Source: Desulfobulbaceae bacterium (GTDB taxonomy: Bacteria > Desulfobacterota > Desulfobulbia > Desulfobulbales > Desulfobulbaceae). Taken from it: a stretch of DNA of 9,462 bases. The stretch is from assembly GCA_030633145.1 (NCBI GenBank), contig DAOVTM010000138.1, positions 1-9,462 on the forward strand. Direction: 5' to 3'. The first letter of the stretch is position 1, and each line of letters starts with the position of its first letter. The position numbers and the translations under genes are program-made. Below the pieces are notes generated by a model. The model was not told where the DNA came from and made no database searches. It saw nothing but the letters and a program-made list of their open reading frames with translations. Below, in pieces: positions 5,846 to 9,462 of this stretch.

Positions 5846-5856
5846 TGTTTCTGAAA

Positions 5857-6894
5857 TTATCCGCATTCCGGGCAGAGGATCTCCATCTCTTTTCCGAAAA
5901 ACAGCTGATACGTTCCCCGACCGCAGCCATGACAGGGCAGAGGTTCAATGGATTTGGTGACCGGGTTATAGAGCAGGGTGAAAGTCTGTTTCATTCTGCC
6001 CACTGCAACGTGAAAAAAGACCTTCACCACCGGGCTTTTCAGGAGCATGGCTCCGCCCAGTTTCATCCGGGTACGGATGGTGTATTTTTTAAAGAGGTCT
6101 TTACGCTTGGCAGCCAGTTCAGCAGGAATCAGGGCGATTTTTTCTTTGCGGTCATTAATGAGCTGTTCCGACAACCCGGAGCGTTGCAGATTTTTTTCCA
6201 TTTCCTCCCGCAGAGCCTGGTAATATTCATTAAGATTTTTTACGCCCCGCCGGAATCGCCGGTTCATACTTTTTTCAAAATCTTTCAATTCTTCGGCAAG
6301 ATGTATCGCACCGCTCTTTTGCACCAGTTGCTCCAGCCTGCTGATCTCTTTTTCAGAGAGTGCCACAGGGGCAGGATTCCGTTCAAACTTCATCTCAACC
6401 CCGGCCAACCCATCGGCCATGGCTGGTACCTCAACAGCGTTATCCCGGTTATAGACCAGAGTCAACAACCCCTCTTTCTGCTCATCGCTCTGAGCCAGAT
6501 AATCACAGTAGAGAATAATATAGTCGGCCCTGGTCTCCGCAGTATTCCCGACCTTGCCCACCCCGTTACGAAGGGTGAAAAGCTCCTGAATCAGTCGTTC
6601 AAAACCTGCTGTTTTCAGGTAGTCAAAATGAAGGACAGCACGGGTCACTGGAATCCGCTCCCTGGCAACCTGAACCATCTTATCCAACAGGGGTGAGCCG
6701 TAATGCACCTTGCCTGTTTCGCTGCCCTCGGCACTGAATCCCAGATCGAGAAATTCTGGAACCGTGAGTTCCTCAGCCAGCTCCTCGGGGAGAACAGCCT
6801 CCATGACCTGGCCGCTGTCATCCACATCGCCGCCCCTGCTGAGAATAAAATCCCGAGTGAAAAAACGAAGATCAAGTTTTTGCTTACAGTTCAT
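5857..6894 (-). CDS. coiled-coil protein with C-terminal zinc ribbon, partner of helicase; unknown family
   Basis: I choose ATG 6894 (345 residues). GGGG at 6901-6904 is six bases upstream, and the frame extending further upstream to 6981 only translates the helicase tail out of frame. ATG 6900 is the alternative. Residues 1-165 are a mixed globular region (FFTRDFILSRGG, then VHYGSPLLDKMVQVARERIP, then a strand YIILYCDYLA and a strand LLTLVYNRDN). Residues about 178-270 are strongly charged and helical, probably coiled coil (LEQLVQKS, EELKDFEKSMNRRFRRG, LREEMEKNL). Residues 280-320 are more hydrophobic. The C-terminus has CHGC (Cys321, Cys324) and CPEC (Cys341, Cys344), a four-cysteine zinc ribbon. 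The gene overlaps the helicase gene by 11 bases, which implies coupled translation and a joint role. I cannot name the family. A nucleic-acid-binding accessory subunit of the SNF2 protein is inferred. Confidence 0.85.
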   Translation of the reverse strand: MNCKQKLDLRFFTRDFILSRGGDVDDSGQVMEAVLPEELAEELTVPEFLDLGFSAEGSETGKVHYGSPLLDKMVQVARERIPVTRAVLHFDYLKTAGFERLIQELFTLRNGVGKVGNTAETRADYIILYCDYLAQSDEQKEGLLTLVYNRDNAVEVPAMADGLAGVEMKFERNPAPVALSEKEISRLEQLVQKSGAIHLAEELKDFEKSMNRRFRRGVKNLNEYYQALREEMEKNLQRSGLSEQLINDRKEKIALIPAELAAKRKDLFKKYTIRTRMKLGGAMLLKSPVVKVFFHVAVGRMKQTFTLLYNPVTKSIEPLPCHGCGRGTYQLFFGKEMEILCPECG

Positions 6895-9277
6895 AATCAT
6901 CCCCAAACAAATTTTCATCCAGCTCCCTGGTGTTCCCATACTGAGCCTTGGAGCGTTGTACCCTGGTACCCAGCTTGGCAAACTCCCTGTCCCGGTTTTC
7001 CTTGGATTCGGAATCTACCCAGATCTCATAGACCATTTCCTCAAAGTCCTTTTCACCTCGGATGCGTCCCAGGATCATGTCGATCTCGCCGATGACCATT
7101 TCAAACATATTGATCTTCTTATCAAGAATTTCCAGGATATGTTCCTCCAGGCTCCCCTTGCCGCAGAAGTTATAGATCATGACCTCGTTTTCCTGTCCCA
7201 TGCGGTGAATCCTGCCGATGCGCTGCTCAATCTTCATGGGATTCCAGGGCAGGTCATAGTTGATCATCTGGTGGCAGAACTGAAGGTTTCTTCCCTCACC
7301 TCCGATCTCGGTGGTGAGAAGGATATCCTTCTCATCCCGAAACTGGTCAATGGCCGCATCCTTTTTCTGATTACTCATGGAACCGTGAAAGGTGGTGTAT
7401 GAGATATTATGCCAGTCCAGGTAATCGGCTATCTCCTCCATTGAGCCGATATATTTGACAAAGATAATCTTCTTCCCTGATGTTCTGTTGATGAGTTTGC
7501 CCAGAGCCTTATTTTTACCAGTCTCACCGGTAATGGAGCGGCACAGGGTGCGTATGGCCTGAATCTGGTCATGAAAATCAGCCAACCGGTCGTCATCCTT
7601 TTCCAGCAGCCGTCCCATGGTCAGGGAGATGGCCCTGGGCGATGAACCGGCCTCGGCCAGGAGATTTTTCAGGAGCATTCGATGGGTGCGTTTGCGCTGT
7701 TGTTTATTGTGCTGGTTGATAGCGGTCACCAGATCCGTGACCATGGTGTAGAGCTGAAGTTCGTTCTTATCCGGGGTGATTAGCACAGTCTGGGCAAACC
7801 TGGGAGGGATATTAAGGGCAGCCAGGGCTCGGGTGTTGCGGATCATGACCTGATCCAATAGACCGCGCAGCATGGTGCGGTTTCTGGGACTGACTGCATC
7901 TCCCTGGGTCATAAATTCTTTTTTAAATGCGGATGCGGTTTTCAGCAGTCCCGGCTTGAGGAGGGTGATAAGGTTATACAGTTCCATGAGGTTGTTTTCC
8001 ACCGGGGTGGCGGTGAGAAAGAGGAGGAACCGTTTATGGAGGGAGTTGACCAGTTTCCAATTGAGGGTGTTCTTGTTTTTCAGGTGATGGGCCTCATCAA
8101 CGATCACCATATCGTATTCCCTGGCTGTCACTGTACTGAAATTCTTTTTCGACTTTGCCAGGTTGATGGAGGTCAGGATAAATGGATTACCCCAGAATTC
8201 ATCATTGATTTTCACGCCAGGGTCATCACTGGAGATAAAATCCAGGCCAAATTTACTGTCCAGTTCCTCCTTCCACTGGCTCACCAGCGGGGTGGGGGTG
8301 AGGATGAGGACGTTTTTCACCATGCCCCGTTCAATGTACTCCTTGAGTACCATACCCGCTTCCACGGTCTTACCCAATCCTACTTCATCGGCCAGCATGG
8401 CACGACCGTGAAAGGTCTTCAGCACCTTACGCACGGTCTCCTCCTGGTACCAGAAGGATTTAATATTATTGAGCAGAGGCAGACAGATCAACTGTTCAAA
8501 GGAGTTGCGGAAACTGATACGCAGGGCATCAATGGTTACCTGGAGGGCTTGGGGCTGAACGGTTTCGCCCTGGCCCAGGGCTGATGTAAAGGAATCAGTA
8601 TCAACGGTTATGGTGACCGGGATGGCGGTTGGAGCCGGTTTTGCAGTGGGTCGAGCTGGCTGTGAATTTTTCTGTTGTGCGGGGGCTTGCGCAGGTATCG
8701 CTTGTTTTTTTTCTGAAACAGGCTTGTTTTTCTTTTGCTGCGGTCGCTGCTGTTTTAGGGTAGCTGTACGATCTATCCTGGAGTTCTTTTTTTTAAGTTC
8801 TATATGGTTGATTTCATATTGACAGTACCGCTCAATTTCGTCAGTTTCAGCTACCTGCTTGCGAAGCAATTTCTTTGGGAGAGACGATTTTTGTAACAGA
8901 ACACGGTATTTTTTTATGATCCCCAGAGCTTGGGTAAATTGTTTTTCCTCCATAAGGGCATTGATATAGGTGGTATATTTTTCAAGACCAAGGCTGTTGG
9001 CTCTATGCAGTCCCCCCCACGCCTGTAGAATCACATCCTTCCTTTCCATTTCATGACCGAGCTCCTGTAGAACTTTGAGCATACCCTCAAACCCTGGAGG
9101 CTTCATCTTGATAGCCTTTTTGAAACAGCTCAGGGCGTTATCCAGTTTACCGTTTTCCCAGTGTGCTACCCCCCTGTCAAATGTTTTGTGGGCAACATCA
9201 ATACGAAAGGGATCCTGGGTAATTGTTTTGCGCTGGGTGGATTTATTTTTGCGTCTTTTTTTCTTTTTTTTCGACAT
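6884..9277 (-). CDS. SNF2/RapA-type DEAD/DEAH helicase with N-terminal TPR
   Basis: The 797-residue protein is a superfamily 2, SNF2-like DNA translocase. Residues 1-18 are an extreme Lys/Arg run. Residues 27-60 read as a TPR (FDRGVAHWENGKLDNALSCF, then KKAIKMKP), with more helical repeats to about 130. Residues 170-245 form a Pro/Ala/Gln/Lys linker. The ATPase core begins near 255 and includes motif I DEVGLGKT at 297-304, motif Ia LILTPTPLVSQW, motif II DEAH at 394-397 and motif III LTATP at 421-425. Lobe 2 contains IIFVKYIGS, FHGSMS, motif V TTEIGGEGRNLQF at 655-667 and motif VI QRIGRIHRMGQ at 685-695. An acidic tail (ENLFGDDYEL) ends it. RapA/HepA relatives remodel RNA polymerase or other DNA-bound complexes, and some SNF2 proteins serve in phage defence. 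Neither role is proven here. There is no clear Shine-Dalgarno before ATG 9277. The gene overlaps the zinc-ribbon gene downstream. Confidence 0.93.
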   Translation of the reverse strand: MSKKKKKRRKNKSTQRKTITQDPFRIDVAHKTFDRGVAHWENGKLDNALSCFKKAIKMKPPGFEGMLKVLQELGHEMERKDVILQAWGGLHRANSLGLEKYTTYINALMEEKQFTQALGIIKKYRVLLQKSSLPKKLLRKQVAETDEIERYCQYEINHIELKKKNSRIDRTATLKQQRPQQKKNKPVSEKKQAIPAQAPAQQKNSQPARPTAKPAPTAIPVTITVDTDSFTSALGQGETVQPQALQVTIDALRISFRNSFEQLICLPLLNNIKSFWYQEETVRKVLKTFHGRAMLADEVGLGKTVEAGMVLKEYIERGMVKNVLILTPTPLVSQWKEELDSKFGLDFISSDDPGVKINDEFWGNPFILTSINLAKSKKNFSTVTAREYDMVIVDEAHHLKNKNTLNWKLVNSLHKRFLLFLTATPVENNLMELYNLITLLKPGLLKTASAFKKEFMTQGDAVSPRNRTMLRGLLDQVMIRNTRALAALNIPPRFAQTVLITPDKNELQLYTMVTDLVTAINQHNKQQRKRTHRMLLKNLLAEAGSSPRAISLTMGRLLEKDDDRLADFHDQIQAIRTLCRSITGETGKNKALGKLINRTSGKKIIFVKYIGSMEEIADYLDWHNISYTTFHGSMSNQKKDAAIDQFRDEKDILLTTEIGGEGRNLQFCHQMINYDLPWNPMKIEQRIGRIHRMGQENEVMIYNFCGKGSLEEHILEILDKKINMFEMVIGEIDMILGRIRGEKDFEEMVYEIWVDSESKENRDREFAKLGTRVQRSKAQYGNTRELDENLFGDDYEL

Positions 9278-9299
9278 TTGTTAGATATAGGTTTTTTTT

Positions 9300-9434
9300 G
9301 ACATCCTTCATTTCAGGCGAATTAGTAATACAATGTTTCCGCAAAGTTCCTGGTTCCCAAGCTGGAGCTCGAAGTCTGCGCTTATCTGGGAACCAGATTG
9401 TGCAAAAAGTGTCAACTGACAAATGAAGGATGCC
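9300..9434. mobile_element. MITE-like element upstream of the helicase
   Basis: Terminal inverted repeats are CATCCTTCATTT (9302-9313) and AAATGAAGGATG (9421-9432), perfect over 12 bases and 14 long with one mismatch. They are flanked by GTTTTTTT on both sides (9291-9298 and 9435-9442; the left side carries one extra T at 9299), which may be a target duplication. There is no transposase inside, so it would be non-autonomous. The poly-T nature of the flanks weakens the duplication argument. Confidence 0.5.
9350..9396. repeat. inner hairpin, distant relative of the dispersed repeat
   Basis: CTGGTTCCCA (9350-9359) pairs perfectly with TGGGAACCAG (9387-9396) around a 27-base loop. The loop, containing GGAGCTCG and CGCTTATCTGG, lines up with GGAGTCTCG and CGCTTACCTGG of the 62-98 unit, and the stems share GTTCCCA/TGGGAAC. 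It is probably the same repeat family as at the left end of the window. Confidence 0.7.
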
Positions 9435-9462
9435 GTTTTTTTCTTTATTTTTCATCTGCGTA

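Noticed and set aside
6895..6981. Longer N-terminus (29 more residues) for the zinc-ribbon protein
   Set aside because: It lies wholly within the helicase 3' end out of frame, is low in recognisable structure, and the GGGG site supports ATG 6894.
9241..9277. Programmed slippage in the A-rich codons at the helicase start
   Set aside because: The runs simply encode a Lys/Arg tail; no alternative downstream frame of interest is reached.
9243..9455. Minus-strand 70-codon frame running into the helicase start
   Set aside because: It translates the MITE-like repeat and then the poly-Lys region of the helicase in another frame; nothing suggests a real product.

Overview
The window looks like a piece of a Gram-negative bacterial chromosome. 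A Desulfobacterota-type (sulfate-reducer-like, perhaps Desulfobulbales) host is my best guess, from the style of the BioD and helicase proteins and from the dispersed repeats. This is family resemblance read by eye, not a search result. All recognisable genes lie on the minus strand. Two parts differ in character: bases 1 to about 1885 are clearly AT-rich, repeat-laden and hold only damaged genes, whereas about 1908 to 9277 is tightly packed, GC-richer and intact.

Left (accessory) part. Positions 1-503 hold copies of a roughly 37-base dispersed repeat. A long inverted repeat (arms 81-144 and 441-503) closely brackets a small AT-rich coding fragment (86-436) that has no stop codon of its own. 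After a non-coding stretch comes a TraB/GumN-family (Tiki-like) exported protein gene (752-1654). It is cut by in-frame stops, yet its characteristic C-terminal tail is still readable after them, so I call it a pseudogene. Positions 1655-1907 hold its upstream region and two decayed copies of the dispersed repeat.

Middle operon, read leftwards from about 5040. An extended -10 promoter precedes a secreted protein with a His-Pro-Gly repeat, a DUF6515-like segment and a bacterial SH3 domain (4085-4969). Then come ettA, the ABC-F translational throttle (2365-4056), and a small exported Cys-containing protein (1908-2360). Spacings are 28 and 4 bases.

Right operon, read leftwards from 9277. A SNF2/RapA-type helicase with an N-terminal TPR and a low-complexity linker (6884-9277) overlaps an unrecognised coiled-coil/zinc-ribbon protein (5857-6894). 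bioD, dethiobiotin synthetase (5124-5810), follows. The start of bioD sits in a threefold 14-base tandem repeat that creates two five-codon minigenes overlapping head to tail with the bioD start codon. The helicase and zinc-ribbon proteins look like a functional pair. bioD appears to be an unrelated passenger, with no other biotin gene in view. Upstream of the helicase is a 135-base MITE-like element (9300-9434) whose core resembles the left-hand repeat family.

I find no tRNA, rRNA, CRISPR array, transposase or integrase. The least explained items are the helicase/zinc-ribbon pair, the triple start repeat at bioD, and the repeat-bracketed fragments.
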